This document shows, one piece after another, positions 17,001-24,693 of a DNA stretch of 64,000 bases. The stretch covers positions 6,800,489 through 6,864,488 of the forward strand of contig CP102274.1 of assembly GCA_025149285.1 (NCBI GenBank), written 5' to 3'. The stretch's first letter is position 1, and every line of letters starts with the position of its first letter. This DNA comes from Hungatella hathewayi. GTDB lineage: Bacteria; Bacillota; Clostridia; Lachnospirales; Lachnospiraceae. A model generated the notes under the pieces. The model searched no databases. It was not told where the DNA came from and was given only the letters and a program-made list of their open reading frames with translations. The position numbers were made by a program, and so were the translations under genes.

Positions 17001-17105
17001 GAGCGCTTTGATGTAGATTATGATTTGCTGTCACTGCTCATGTACCAGGAAGAGGACGATAAGGGACGGCTGCGGATTCGCTGGGGGAAACAAAACATTG
17101 CTTAA
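14064..17105 (+). CDS. DNA methyltransferase-helicase fusion protein
   Basis: A 1013-residue two-enzyme protein. Residues about 60-290 form an N6-adenine-type methyltransferase with motif I DLTCGMGNFF (about 100) and catalytic motif IV NPPF (about 159). After a charged linker (about 290-470), residues 480-980 form an SF2-type ATPase: a Q-like element LNELQRHDLNLVL, Walker A EQGSGKTLAG (about 510), the box VLDESDEISN (about 605) with the Walker B acidic pair in DESD, TTGTSTRNN as motif III-like, and LLCTQQSLASSVNFEF as motif V-like. AGGAGG precedes ATG. It resembles phage- and plasmid-borne methylase-helicase proteins that alter or protect element DNA. No target-recognition domain or nuclease is obvious. 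Confidence 0.85.
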   Translation: MKYPYEANPVSFNQRKTLNEKVLYLINHGESDSAGITAADIFNAYTGDGGLHNLQRGDFKNYHEYSDAKKEIENGQFFTPPPICDLVVSCLKPSASDLIADLTCGMGNFFNFLPAESNAYGCEIDHKAYKVAHYLYPKANIELGDIRTYESDIRFDFVIGNPPFHLKWYLEDGSEMLSQIYYCVKAAELLKPFGIMALIVPQSFLADTFTDGRLIQAMENRYSFLGQVALPDNAFLSMGAGRFPTKLQFWQRRSGLEGWVPLPYTTKPGLSLTAGFHIQSEAKRIYDCFLEKARSDLEVHKSHILLELAKSRDTSAEFQYKIKKLLYHIKIHPETKSRYTKCCEYLYRFCTERKPDEMTYEEWCRVRITEKKVLSYLRKTLKRQNLPPERDVIALVKQNYHFAYKGYSAKIRRQMDYDLRVKTPIYQAVLENSPERYPGYARLLRGKRRDYENQNKQFTDMKEDPNIARWLSGFVLWDAENNEAIHLNELQRHDLNLVLQKRNSLLQWEQGSGKTLAGIAVGQYRMDCQAVRYTWVVSSAISIRNNWDVVLRNYGISYVFVEKLKDLEKIRSGDFVIITLNKISQYQKQISKWIKRRRQKIQLVLDESDEISNANSQRTKAVLACFRRCRMKLLTTGTSTRNNISEFAPQLELLYNNSIHMLSWCSKLYRHKGKDSHLESHNNPYYRQPIPAYKKGYSLFSASHLPDKITVFGVEQKTQDIYNADVLSEILGKTVITRTFEEVCGKNIKQLHQVPVLFPPEEKEVYEKAMDEFLVMRNDYFNLTGNSRKDSMMKLIQQIVLLLRISAAPDTVKEYGGDTPVKVMAAVELAAGWENEIVAIGVRHKVVLDSYARAIRKYLPNRPLYIVTGSNTTFAKRRALRQTLRESKNGILLCTQQSLASSVNFEFVNKIIIPELHYNNSGMSQFYFRFIRYTSTEYKDVYFITYAGSIESNLMQMILVKEKLNLFMKGQDTNLDEIYERFDVDYDLLSLLMYQEEDDKGRLRIRWGKQNIA

Positions 17106-17120
17106 AAGTGAGGAATTTTT

Positions 17121-17594
17121 ATGTACCAGTATATTTATCAGATTTCCACTAAACCGATTGAGCGGAATGAGTGGACGGGATTGCACTTTTTTGAGGACCA
17201 GCCATTGCCGGCAGCAGATTCTATCACTGCCGCGATAAATCGGGCAAAGGCGGTCAGCGTGTTGGGAGATTGGCTGCAGCAGCACTGTCTTGGCAGGCTT
17301 TCTGGTGAAGCCTTCCGCTTGAATACCAATGTACGGACTATCTATTTTAAAAAACGGTTCCAGCAATTTAAAAATGCTTTAGGGGATATGCAGATGGTTT
17401 CCGAGGATCAGTTTATCAATCACTATTATGAGGTAGAAAATCTCATATTGCGATTAAATGAGAGCTTTTGTAACCAATATGATACCTATTTTATTTTGGA
17501 CCGGAACGCTCCCATTCCCCTGGATCAGTTTATCAGAATAGCCAGAACCAGTACCCCCTATTATGTTGGCGCGGTTTTGGATTATCACTATTAG
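17121..17594 (+). CDS. hypothetical protein
   Basis: A 157-residue soluble protein, not recognised. It begins with a beta-strand rich part (MYQYIYQISTKPI) and continues with predicted helices; the end, STPYYVGAVLDYHY, is aromatic. AGTGAGGAAT precedes ATG, 15 bases after the methyltransferase-helicase stop, and AGGAGG for the next small gene follows directly, so it is in the same operon. It may be an antirestriction or accessory factor, without direct support. Confidence 0.55.
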   Translation: MYQYIYQISTKPIERNEWTGLHFFEDQPLPAADSITAAINRAKAVSVLGDWLQQHCLGRLSGEAFRLNTNVRTIYFKKRFQQFKNALGDMQMVSEDQFINHYYEVENLILRLNESFCNQYDTYFILDRNAPIPLDQFIRIARTSTPYYVGAVLDYHY

Positions 17595-17605
17595 GAGGAA
17601 AACCA

Positions 17606-17728
17606 ATGAATTTCTATGAAACACCGGCAGGAAAAATGTTTAAATCCGGGTTCTGTACCGCCACACAGTTGATTTTTGCCGGTCTTTTAGAGCCGGCAGG
17701 GAAGGAGTCAGAGAATGAAGATACTTAA
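17606..17728 (+). CDS. 40-residue microprotein
   Basis: An ORF of 40 codons starting at ATG 17606 with a perfect AGGAGGAAAACC ribosome binding site and overlapping the next gene (ATG 17715) by 14 bases. The sequence begins MNFYETPAGKMFKSGFCTAT and ends KESENEDT. Size, ribosome binding site and overlap suggest a real gene translated with its neighbour, but no family is known. Confidence 0.45.
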   Translation: MNFYETPAGKMFKSGFCTATQLIFAGLLEPAGKESENEDT

Positions 17729-17951
17729 ATTCTGCAGGCATAAAAGCGGGTTGTGGGAAGGTGTTATTTTTGAAAACAACTCTGGCAAGCATTACATTAC
17801 AAATGGCATTGGGGTATGGGAAGAAAGTGAAAAACGGCTGGAAGGTCTGGATATTGTACACGCGATTGATATTCCCCGGCTGTGTCATTGTCTGGAACAG
17901 CATCATTGCCAGGAGGATCTGTTAAGGCAGCTTTTGGAGCGCTCTGCTTAG
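17715..17951 (+). CDS. small hypothetical protein
   Basis: A 78-residue soluble protein starting at ATG 17715, preceded by GGAAGGAG. It has alternating strand-like hydrophobic and polar residues in the first half (GLWEGVIFENNSGKHYITNGIGVWEE) and a helical C-terminus with His-Cys residues (IPRLCHCLEQHHCQED). No family was recognised. It overlaps the microprotein gene upstream. Confidence 0.5.
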   Translation: MKILKFCRHKSGLWEGVIFENNSGKHYITNGIGVWEESEKRLEGLDIVHAIDIPRLCHCLEQHHCQEDLLRQLLERSA

Positions 17952-17996
17952 AAGATTTGAAAGCTGCAACGTAATAACTTGGAAAGGTGGTTTGCA

Positions 17997-18854
17997 ATGG
18001 ATTCTGACAGGACTAAGCAATTAAAAATATTATGCTGCGGAGCCGGAATGCAGTCTACGGCACTGGCACTAATGTCTTGTGAAAATGCTAAAAACGGTAT
18101 TCAATATCCGTTGGTCCCGATTTATGATGCCATTATTTTCTGTGATTTATGTTCCGAAGCACCCTGGGTATATAGACAGGTAGCATTTATTGCTGACGCC
18201 TGCAAGGAGTGTGGTATTTCGTTTTATGTCCTCACTACAGATTTGTACGGCGTCTTTATGAAAAACTTTGGCAATGGACATGTCACCAGTATTCCCTTCT
18301 GGAGTATAGGAGCTGATGGCAAGAAGGCTAAAATGAGACGGCACTGCACAATAGATTTTAAAATTATAAAGATTCAACAGTTTGTTCGTTATGAGCTGCT
18401 GGGTTATCGTTGGCGTGAAAAATTACGTGAAGCTGACCGAGGCGCTCATGAAATGCATATTGGCTTTTCTTTTGAGGAAAAACAAAGAATTTTTGACAGT
18501 TATCACCCTATGTTTGTTAATCGCTTTCCCCTTGTGGAGATGGGACTTACCAGGGCTGATAATTACCGCTACTGTTTAGATGTTTGGGGATTGGACACCA
18601 AAGCAAGCGCCTGCATTTTCTGTCCATTTCACCGCAATTATTTTTTCTGGCATCTAAAACGTCATCATCCGAAGCGTTTTCAGGATCTGGTGGCTTTTGA
18701 TCAAACGCTGGAGCGTGAACAGCCTAATACCATGATACGCAGCAAATTGTTCATATCCCGTTCCCGAAAACGCATCAGGAACTTGACCGATACAGAGTGC
18801 AATGACGCAGAGACATTTGATTATCGCGGAAAGCCAATCTGGAACGGCTTTTAA
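17997..18854 (+). CDS. PAPS-reductase-like protein with altered PP-loop
   Basis: A 285-residue member of the adenine nucleotide alpha-hydrolase superfamily related to phosphoadenosine phosphosulfate reductases. In place of the usual SGGKDS PP-loop it has CGAGMQSTALAL (residues about 13-24), a GxGxxS form seen in phage and mobile-element homologues. Further marks are FCDLCSEAPWVYR, RRHCTIDFK and ASACIFCPFHRN, with Cys pairs that could hold an Fe-S cluster or zinc. AAAGGTGG precedes ATG 17997. A second family member with a canonical PP-loop lies at 21393. Thiolation or other modification of nucleic acid, as for DndC, is conceivable; sulfate assimilation is unlikely in this setting. Confidence 0.75.
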   Translation: MDSDRTKQLKILCCGAGMQSTALALMSCENAKNGIQYPLVPIYDAIIFCDLCSEAPWVYRQVAFIADACKECGISFYVLTTDLYGVFMKNFGNGHVTSIPFWSIGADGKKAKMRRHCTIDFKIIKIQQFVRYELLGYRWREKLREADRGAHEMHIGFSFEEKQRIFDSYHPMFVNRFPLVEMGLTRADNYRYCLDVWGLDTKASACIFCPFHRNYFFWHLKRHHPKRFQDLVAFDQTLEREQPNTMIRSKLFISRSRKRIRNLTDTECNDAETFDYRGKPIWNGF

Positions 18855-18878
18855 ATTTTACCGAAAGGAGGGATTGCA

Positions 18879-19388
18879 ATGGACATTACGGAACTTTATC
18901 AATCCTTGTCTGCTCTGCTCGACAAATTAAAACGGAACCGGGAGCTTGTATCCTTATCTGAATTAAAAACAAAGTATCGCAAGCCATATACAGCGCTTTG
19001 CGAAGATATACGAGCGGCAACTTCCGCCTATGTCAATAAGGCGGTTTTGCAGGGAATCCGTATCCGCAAGGAATATTCTAAGGAAGCTATTGCTATTATA
19101 GAAACCTCTATTAAACAGTCGGGGCTGCTACGGCAGATTTCGGCCGCGGCTTTCAAACGTCAGGATATCAAGGAGATCGAACAATTATCCCATACTTTAA
19201 ATAAACAGATTGCAGCGGCTCTGGAACCGTTCTACTATCAGCACCTTGGTCTTTACCTGACTGAGGATTGTTTCGCAGACCCGCCCAGGACGCCGGATAT
19301 CTATAGCGATGTCAACGGCTGTATTCTGCGTGACGGGAAGTGGATACCCGAGGAGATTCTATATGGTAAGCAGAATTCGGCAGCGTAA
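18879..19388 (+). CDS. hypothetical helical protein
   Basis: A 169-residue, largely helical and basic protein (ELYQSLSALLDKLKRNRELVS at the start). AAAGGAGGG precedes ATG 18879, 24 bases after the PAPS-reductase-like gene. Its C-terminus (TEDCFADPPRTPDIYSDVNG, then LRDGKWIPEEILYG) is less helical. It is followed by a terminator at 19457. Not recognised. Confidence 0.55.
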   Translation: MDITELYQSLSALLDKLKRNRELVSLSELKTKYRKPYTALCEDIRAATSAYVNKAVLQGIRIRKEYSKEAIAIIETSIKQSGLLRQISAAAFKRQDIKEIEQLSHTLNKQIAAALEPFYYQHLGLYLTEDCFADPPRTPDIYSDVNGCILRDGKWIPEEILYGKQNSAA

Positions 19389-19456
19389 AGCAGCTGACCG
19401 GTTCCACTAAAAGTATTCTATAAAAGAGGATAAGAAGGAAATTAAGGAAATTTAAC

Positions 19457-19504
19457 AAGAGAGTTGACTGACTGCTTGAATAAGCATTCGTCAGCTCTTT
19501 TTGT
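19457..19504 (+). terminator. intrinsic terminator
   Basis: AAGAGAGTTGACTGA pairs imperfectly with TCGTCAGCTCTT around a smaller inner loop and ends in CTTTTTG. The rest of the 170-base gap before 19559 holds only the ribosome binding site of the next gene. Confidence 0.65.
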
Positions 19505-19558
19505 TATCGGCCAACACAATGGATTAAGCCGGCTGATCTATAAGGAGGAATTCTTTTA

Positions 19559-19762
19559 ATGAAAAAATTAAAATGGCTGGACGAAACCTGCAATAGCTGC
19601 AACAAGCAAATTAATAGCTGGGATAAGAGGATCTCAAAGGTACTATCTTACAAATATCCCTGCTGCGAGGCATGTATCGCCAAAGAATATGATATGGACA
19701 TAGACGCCTTACGAAACCGCATGGAGCATTATCTGGGCATCAGGCCCTGCCTTGGTTTATGA
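19559..19762 (+). CDS. small four-cysteine protein
   Basis: A 67-residue protein with CNSCNKQI and CCEACIAKEY segments, i.e. two CxxC pairs spaced as in a treble-clef or zinc-ribbon knuckle, followed by a short helix. AAGGAGG precedes ATG. It ends ten bases before the next gene. Possibly a zinc-binding adaptor; no family assigned. Confidence 0.6.
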   Translation: MKKLKWLDETCNSCNKQINSWDKRISKVLSYKYPCCEACIAKEYDMDIDALRNRMEHYLGIRPCLGL

Positions 19763-19771
19763 GGTGAACTT

Positions 19772-20959
19772 ATGGCTGAATACAATCTTTTAACACAGCG
19801 CCTTTTGTCAGAAGGATATTCCGTGGACCATTATCCCAATTATGTACAGATTCAAGACAGCACCCTTCCCGGTGGCGATCCGCTTAACAACCTAGGCGGC
19901 GGCTTCATCTTCAAAAGAGCCGTTGCGAATGACTGTACCTATAAAACAGGCTGCGGCAAATATGTTCTGGGCAAAAATGTAAACAGCGATATGAGTTATA
20001 TGGGTATCCTGTGGTGTCATGAAAATGATAATCCGGTTATCCGGTGTCCCTACGATATCCCGGACTGTCCGGACAATGACCCGCTGCTCCATGGCACTCA
20101 TGGCGGAGGACTCTGTATTATGTGCCATTGCGTCTGCCATAGAACAGAGGAAAGCTATGATTACGAGAATAGTATTGAAAAAGCGGACGATGAGCGTCAG
20201 GCGGAAAAGGACAAAAAATATGAAGAATACTCGAAAGCCCACAATGGACGGGTATGTTTGAATCATATGTATTTTGACGAACGGACGCGAGAATGGCGAC
20301 TAAACTATGAACCACAAAGGTGTGCCAGGATTTGCTATTCACAAAATGGGTGGTGCCCTGTTTTAGACCGGCGGCTTAGCCGGAAAAAGGCCAACGTATA
20401 CTATGACTTAAAGACAAGCCACATCAGGAAAGATGGAACCCTGTTCGATGGGGAAGTGATCGTCCACATTGAAAAGGGAATACGCTACTTTGAACGCCCT
20501 GTGTGTATGGATATCTGCGAGGCTTTTATCCGCCAAAATGGAAAAGAAATCATCTGGAATAAATACAAGTGGAATACCTATACCACCATAAAACTATTTG
20601 ATCCCACATTCCAGGCTGAGATTCTAAATGTCAGAGCAGAATCCAGGCCAAGCCGTGACCTTATGCAGGATCTGGCTGATATCCAGGAGGGTATCAACAT
20701 ATCGCATTCATCAGATTTAGTAAAATGCCAAAAGGAAGCAAAACGGGAACGGCGTCAAAGGGCGCGAACAAAACGAATTGAAAAGCTGGAAGCAAAAATC
20801 CTTAAAAACGGATATGGCAGCCTGGAGAATTACTCTTTAGATAAGATTCATGCAGATAAATGGCTGACACCCGAACGAATTGAGGAACTGGAAAAATTAC
20901 GGCTGCAAAGGATTAAGGAAGAACAAGAACAACCGGTACAAATGAACCTGTTCGATTAA
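19772..20959 (+). CDS. hypothetical protein with C-terminal clamp-binding motif
   Basis: A 395-residue cysteine-rich protein. The first 270 residues contain many Cys and His residues (GTHGGGLCIMCHCVCHRTEE, CARICYSQNGWCPVL), suggesting metal binding. From about 320 on there is a basic coiled region (KEAKRERRQRARTKRIEKLEAKIL). The last residues PVQMNLFD match the pentapeptide QxxLF used by partners of the DNA polymerase sliding clamp, so it may work at replication forks. AGGTGAAC precedes ATG. No enzymatic domain was recognised. Confidence 0.6.
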   Translation: MAEYNLLTQRLLSEGYSVDHYPNYVQIQDSTLPGGDPLNNLGGGFIFKRAVANDCTYKTGCGKYVLGKNVNSDMSYMGILWCHENDNPVIRCPYDIPDCPDNDPLLHGTHGGGLCIMCHCVCHRTEESYDYENSIEKADDERQAEKDKKYEEYSKAHNGRVCLNHMYFDERTREWRLNYEPQRCARICYSQNGWCPVLDRRLSRKKANVYYDLKTSHIRKDGTLFDGEVIVHIEKGIRYFERPVCMDICEAFIRQNGKEIIWNKYKWNTYTTIKLFDPTFQAEILNVRAESRPSRDLMQDLADIQEGINISHSSDLVKCQKEAKRERRQRARTKRIEKLEAKILKNGYGSLENYSLDKIHADKWLTPERIEELEKLRLQRIKEEQEQPVQMNLFD

Positions 20960-20977
20960 GGAAGGAGACTGAACTAT

Positions 20978-21343
20978 ATGGCAAATGATTTTATAACACA
21001 TCAATTATATGCACCACAGGTAACTGCTGATCCGTTTCACAAAGACAGGTTATTTTCAAAGCAGCTTGGAATGGTAAAAGCATTTTGGCAGGACTTAATC
21101 TGCGCCGATAACTTTCGGGCAGCTAAGTGGAATCAGGGAGGACTCACTTATATGCTGTACCACAGCACCCGTGAGACAGATGCTTTTGTAATCGGCGTTA
21201 TCGGAAGCGATGGGCTGCCTCTTTCTCACCATAGCTATCTGAAAAGTGAGGTAGGGACAGGAAAATATTACGCCGATATCCTTTCAAACCTGCCATATGC
21301 CAGGAAGGACGGTGCATTAGAGGTTATGGTGGTTAAATCTTGA
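20978..21343 (+). CDS. hypothetical protein
   Basis: A 121-residue soluble protein, not recognised. AAGGAAGGAGAC precedes ATG 20978, which lies 18 bases after the preceding stop. The centre (LTYMLYHSTRETDAFVIGVIGSDG) has alternating hydrophobic residues of a small alpha/beta domain. It sits directly upstream of the canonical PAPS-reductase-like gene and may belong to the same functional group. Confidence 0.55.
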   Translation: MANDFITHQLYAPQVTADPFHKDRLFSKQLGMVKAFWQDLICADNFRAAKWNQGGLTYMLYHSTRETDAFVIGVIGSDGLPLSHHSYLKSEVGTGKYYADILSNLPYARKDGALEVMVVKS

Positions 21344-21392
21344 TTTCCACTATGACAGACCAAAGGAACAGATCAGAATGTGAGGAATACTA

Positions 21393-22325
21393 ATGAGAGG
21401 CCAGATAGATTTACCCGTGTACGGTGATTATGTGGGGCAGGTCATCAAGGAACTGCGCGTTATAGCTGGCTGCCATACCATGTGTCTGCGTTTTTCCGGC
21501 GGCAAAGACAGTGTGGTGCTGAAATGGTTATTCGATCAAGCCGGTATCCCCTACCAGGCCAGATTCAGCCGAACCAGCGTTGATCCCCCTGAGCTGCTTC
21601 GTTTCATCAGAAAGTATCATTCCGATGTGATAGAAGAACCGCCCAGAATATCCATGTTCCACCTAATTATTAAAAAAGGGTTCCCTCCTACGAGAGTCTG
21701 CCGATATTGCTGCAGTGAATACAAGGAACGAAACACATGCCCGAAAGAGGGGCATGTCCTTACGCTGACTGGGGTACGCAAAGCTGAAAGCGTAAAGCGA
21801 AGGAACCGCTCAAGAGTTGAAACCTGTCAGGCATACAAGGGTGTGACATTTTTTCATCCCATTCTTGACTGGACTGATGAACAGCTCTGGAACGTCATAG
21901 ACGATAACCATATTCCATACTGCGAATTATACGATGAAGGCTTCAGCCGGATCGGCTGTGTTGGCTGTCCTCTCACATCATCTAAAAATATGCTTCGGGA
22001 ATTCCGGCGCTGGCCTAATTTTGAAAAGGCTTATTTGTGGGCATTTGAGCGAATGTTAGAGGGCCGTCAGTTTGATAAATGGAAAACTAAATATGATGTG
22101 ATGGACTGGTATATGTATGGCGTCCAGGAGCAATATAAAAAGCTGGACGAAGAAAATGATAAACTATGGAAGCAAAATACATTTCGTGCCTATGATAATG
22201 AACTGTATTATGGCGATTATTTTGATAATCTGACCCATGAGTATGAAAGCAGAGATGTCAATGCTGCAATTCAAATTTTACATAGCAGCCAGAAAAAGAA
22301 AGAGGTTACGCGGATTGCATGTTAA
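21393..22325 (+). CDS. PAPS-reductase/DndC-like sulfur or nucleotide-alpha hydrolase
   Basis: A 310-residue protein with an intact PP-loop SGGKDS at residues 35-40, the segment TRVCRYCCSEYKER (about 102-115), a GVRKAES motif followed by Arg (about 130), and GCVGCPLTS (about 190). This set is typical of PAPS-reductase-family proteins of phages and mobile elements that resemble DndC, which uses a [4Fe-4S] cluster held by such cysteines. Possible roles are DNA or RNA thiolation or another nucleotide-dependent modification. No dndB, dndD, dndE or sulfurtransferase gene is seen, so this is not a complete Dnd locus. It pairs with the divergent homologue at 17997. Confidence 0.8.
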   Translation: MRGQIDLPVYGDYVGQVIKELRVIAGCHTMCLRFSGGKDSVVLKWLFDQAGIPYQARFSRTSVDPPELLRFIRKYHSDVIEEPPRISMFHLIIKKGFPPTRVCRYCCSEYKERNTCPKEGHVLTLTGVRKAESVKRRNRSRVETCQAYKGVTFFHPILDWTDEQLWNVIDDNHIPYCELYDEGFSRIGCVGCPLTSSKNMLREFRRWPNFEKAYLWAFERMLEGRQFDKWKTKYDVMDWYMYGVQEQYKKLDEENDKLWKQNTFRAYDNELYYGDYFDNLTHEYESRDVNAAIQILHSSQKKKEVTRIAC

Positions 22326-22353
22326 GCAATCCAAAGAAAGGAGTATATTACCA

Positions 22354-22794
22354 ATGAAAATAAATATATACACAAAGCTGCCGGATATTGCGTCCGAATC
22401 AGAGGTCATTCTCACGCCGGTTTGTTCCTTTAACCATGTTTTTCAAAATATTGAAAAGGGGGAAAACGGTATCGACCGGCCGGCCAGTGAATTAGTTTAT
22501 TCCCGCTCCGATTATGATGGATACAGATGGTATACCTCCTGGTTTAAATGCCATAAGGAGCGGCTGGACCCAGAATTAGTAAAGGAGATTGATGAATTTA
22601 CGGAAGCGTTATTCCTATTGCCGGAATTTACATCATTATCGGCCATGAAACGGCTTTGTGCTGCCTGCGCGGAGCCGACCCGCGATGAAACGGAATACAA
22701 CCTTTACTCCGAAACACAACGCTTACAAATATGGTTACGGCTGATAACACGGTTTAAAGATTATAACCTATATGTACATTATTATTTAAAATAG
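22354..22794 (+). CDS. hypothetical protein
   Basis: A 146-residue soluble protein; AAAGGAG at 22338-22343 supports ATG 22354 over the open frame that begins inside the previous gene. The sequence (YRWYTSWFKCHKERLDPELVKEIDEF, then RLQIWLRLITRFKDYNLYVHYYLK) is helix-rich with many aromatics. Not recognised. It closes the long plus-strand block and is followed by a terminator. Confidence 0.55.
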   Translation: MKINIYTKLPDIASESEVILTPVCSFNHVFQNIEKGENGIDRPASELVYSRSDYDGYRWYTSWFKCHKERLDPELVKEIDEFTEALFLLPEFTSLSAMKRLCAACAEPTRDETEYNLYSETQRLQIWLRLITRFKDYNLYVHYYLK

Positions 22795-22835
22795 CATTCT
22801 AGGGCAGTAGTGACTTCTTTCGCCATATTATGTTC

Positions 22836-22875
22836 AAAGCGTCCCCGCAGCAGTAATCAGAGGGGACGCTTTTTA
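22836..22875. terminator. terminator between convergent genes
   Basis: AAGCGTCCCC (22837-22846) pairs with GGGGACGCTT (22862-22871), followed by TTTT on the plus strand. It separates the plus-strand block from the minus-strand membrane protein gene. Confidence 0.8.
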
Positions 22876-22896
22876 ATGGAAGTATTCTCACACCAT

Positions 22897-23661
22897 CTAT
22901 TTTTCATATCTCTCCGGGCAATAAAAAACCAACAAATCCATCTCCACGCTTGAATCCTCTTCCCTTTTTTCACGCAGATCGCAGGTAATATAATAGTCAT
23001 TAAAAATAAATGCCGTAATATCCGGCTCCAGGAGCCGTATATCTTTTGTCCTAAAGTCAATCACCCCGATTCCATACGGTTCATCGCTCCAGCTCTCACT
23101 CATCATACGATTCAGACAATCTGTACATAAAAATTTACCGGCCTTTTTTATATCCAGAACTTCATCATTATTAAAGGTGAGGGAGGCACGGGCGTATCCT
23201 CTGTTCGGATCTTCTGAAACCAATGACAAAAAACCGTCGTCACCAGTATTCAATATGTGAGAAGATGACCCCTTTACAGGCTCTTCTATCAGTTTCTTAT
23301 GATCATCATACCGGTTAATTTCCACACATGACAGCTTAAAAGTATTCAGGCTGATAAAGCCTACATTTTCCTGCCCAAAGTACCAGGTTAGCAGCGTCTC
23401 TTTTCCTCCATTACAGAGCAGGCAATCCTCTGGCGCTGTATCCGACCTGTATCGCGGAGGTTCCTCCTGTTCAATATCAGATTCCTGGCTTTGCCCTGGC
23501 TCGTTTTGTCCTGGCTGCTCTTGCTCCCACTGCCTGGTTTTATCCCCTCTTTGTCTATTTGACAGACCAGCGCCAACTATACATGCCAGCAAAAGCAAAA
23601 CAGAAGTGATAAATAGTATGCAGACTTTTCTTGATATGCCAAAAGTAAATATCTTCTTCAT
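22897..23661 (-). CDS. hypothetical membrane-anchored extracellular protein
   Basis: A 254-residue protein beginning MKKIFTFGISRKVC, with one hydrophobic helix (CILFITSVLLLLACIVGAGL, residues about 14-33), then a polar linker rich in Q, E and P, and a soluble domain. LACIVG is not a clear lipobox, so a signal anchor is more likely than a lipoprotein. GGAGATCTT precedes ATG 23661; the longer frame to 23763 has no better site. The paired cysteines DCLLCNGG and LCTDCLNR may bind metal. Unknown function. Confidence 0.6.
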   Translation of the reverse strand: MKKIFTFGISRKVCILFITSVLLLLACIVGAGLSNRQRGDKTRQWEQEQPGQNEPGQSQESDIEQEEPPRYRSDTAPEDCLLCNGGKETLLTWYFGQENVGFISLNTFKLSCVEINRYDDHKKLIEEPVKGSSSHILNTGDDGFLSLVSEDPNRGYARASLTFNNDEVLDIKKAGKFLCTDCLNRMMSESWSDEPYGIGVIDFRTKDIRLLEPDITAFIFNDYYITCDLREKREEDSSVEMDLLVFYCPERYEK

Positions 23662-23798
23662 AAGATCTCCTATCTGGTTAAAAAAGTTATTTTTATCATT
23701 ATATCTAATACAATCAGATATTAAGGGGTGAGTATCTAGCCTATCCAGACATATTACAGTCACCTATAGGGTAAAATCATATACAGAGGTGATTTGGT

Positions 23799-24107
23799 AT
23801 GTATGAAAACTTGTTTTATCAACGGTTAGAAAAATTACGTTCTGAAAAAGGGGTATCTGCGCGGGATATGAGCTTGTCCATTGGACAAAGCGCGGGGTAT
23901 ATTAACGCGCTGGAAAACAGAAACGGCTTTCCGTCCATGCAGGTCTTTTTCTATATCTGCGAATACTTAGGCGTTACGCCAGCCGAATTTTTCGACAGTG
24001 ATAACAGCTATCCTACAGAGTATAAAGAAATGCTTGACGATATAAAGGCCCTGGATCATGAGCAGTTGGGGAATGTGAAAGCCATTATTAAAGGGTTAAA
24101 AAAGTAG
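23799..24107 (+). CDS. XRE-family transcriptional regulator
   Basis: A 102-residue Cro/CI-type helix-turn-helix protein: the HTH spans residues about 10-60 (LRSEKGVSARDMSLSIGQSAGYINALENRNGFPSMQVFFYICEYLGVTPAEFF). AGAGGTG precedes ATG 23799. A short C-terminal helix (NVKAIIKGLKK) follows. Together with the HTH gene at 24779 it may act as a control switch of the element. Targets are unknown. Confidence 0.85.
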   Translation: MYENLFYQRLEKLRSEKGVSARDMSLSIGQSAGYINALENRNGFPSMQVFFYICEYLGVTPAEFFDSDNSYPTEYKEMLDDIKALDHEQLGNVKAIIKGLKK

Positions 24108-24120
24108 CCGGCCGAATCAT

Positions 24121-24648
24121 TCAGAGGATTTTCGCCGTATCCGGGTGAATGTATACGATTTTCAGCCCCTTTCGCATGGCATACTTTACGGTCTGTCCTG
24201 TGACTGATTTCACCGTATGATTTCCGTCATAAATGGCTACCATGTGCTGCGCCTGATCAACCATATAATAATTTTGCCGGAAAAATCCTTCTCTGCCGTC
24301 TGCACCTCTAATGGTTATACATTCCGCACTGTGCTTTTTCAGAAAGTTCATGCGTTTTCGGCTCCGTTCATCCCAATTCGCATCATAGCCTTCATATGGA
24401 AAAACAATGCAAAACTCTATGTCCCCATATCCAGGCCGTTCCTTCAGGCGTAGGATCAATTCACCGGCCCATATGCCAACTCCCAGTGAACCACTTATAT
24501 AAAAACGGCGTACACCTATTGCATGGAGTATCTTAACTTGTTCTGCCATAGCATTTTTTATTCTTTTGCATAAAGAATAATTTTCTTTGTATTTAAACTT
24601 AAATCGCGTTGGTTTATGTCCTATCACTGTACATGCGAGTTTTTCCAT
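24121..24648 (-). CDS. SLOG-family protein (YpsA/DUF1273-like)
   Basis: A 175-residue Rossmann-type protein of the SLOG superfamily. It starts MEKLACTVIGHKPTRF, the GH(R/K)P pattern of the family, and shows RRFYISGSLGVGIWAGELIL (residues about 48-67) and DIEFCIVFPYEGYDANW. SLOG proteins are thought to bind nucleotide-derived ligands; on mobile elements they often occur with conflict systems, and the housekeeping YpsA affects cell division. AGGAGG precedes ATG. It is convergent with the XRE gene at 23799 and divergent from the one at 24779. Confidence 0.8.
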   Translation of the reverse strand: MEKLACTVIGHKPTRFKFKYKENYSLCKRIKNAMAEQVKILHAIGVRRFYISGSLGVGIWAGELILRLKERPGYGDIEFCIVFPYEGYDANWDERSRKRMNFLKKHSAECITIRGADGREGFFRQNYYMVDQAQHMVAIYDGNHTVKSVTGQTVKYAMRKGLKIVYIHPDTAKIL

Positions 24649-24693
24649 CCAATTCCTCCTTAATAAATTCTAAAATTATTACTATTATACATG

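Noticed and set aside
17997..22325. A complete Dnd phosphorothioation system
   Set aside because: Only PAPS-reductase-like proteins are present; no cysteine desulfurase, DndB, DndD or DndE homologue is seen.
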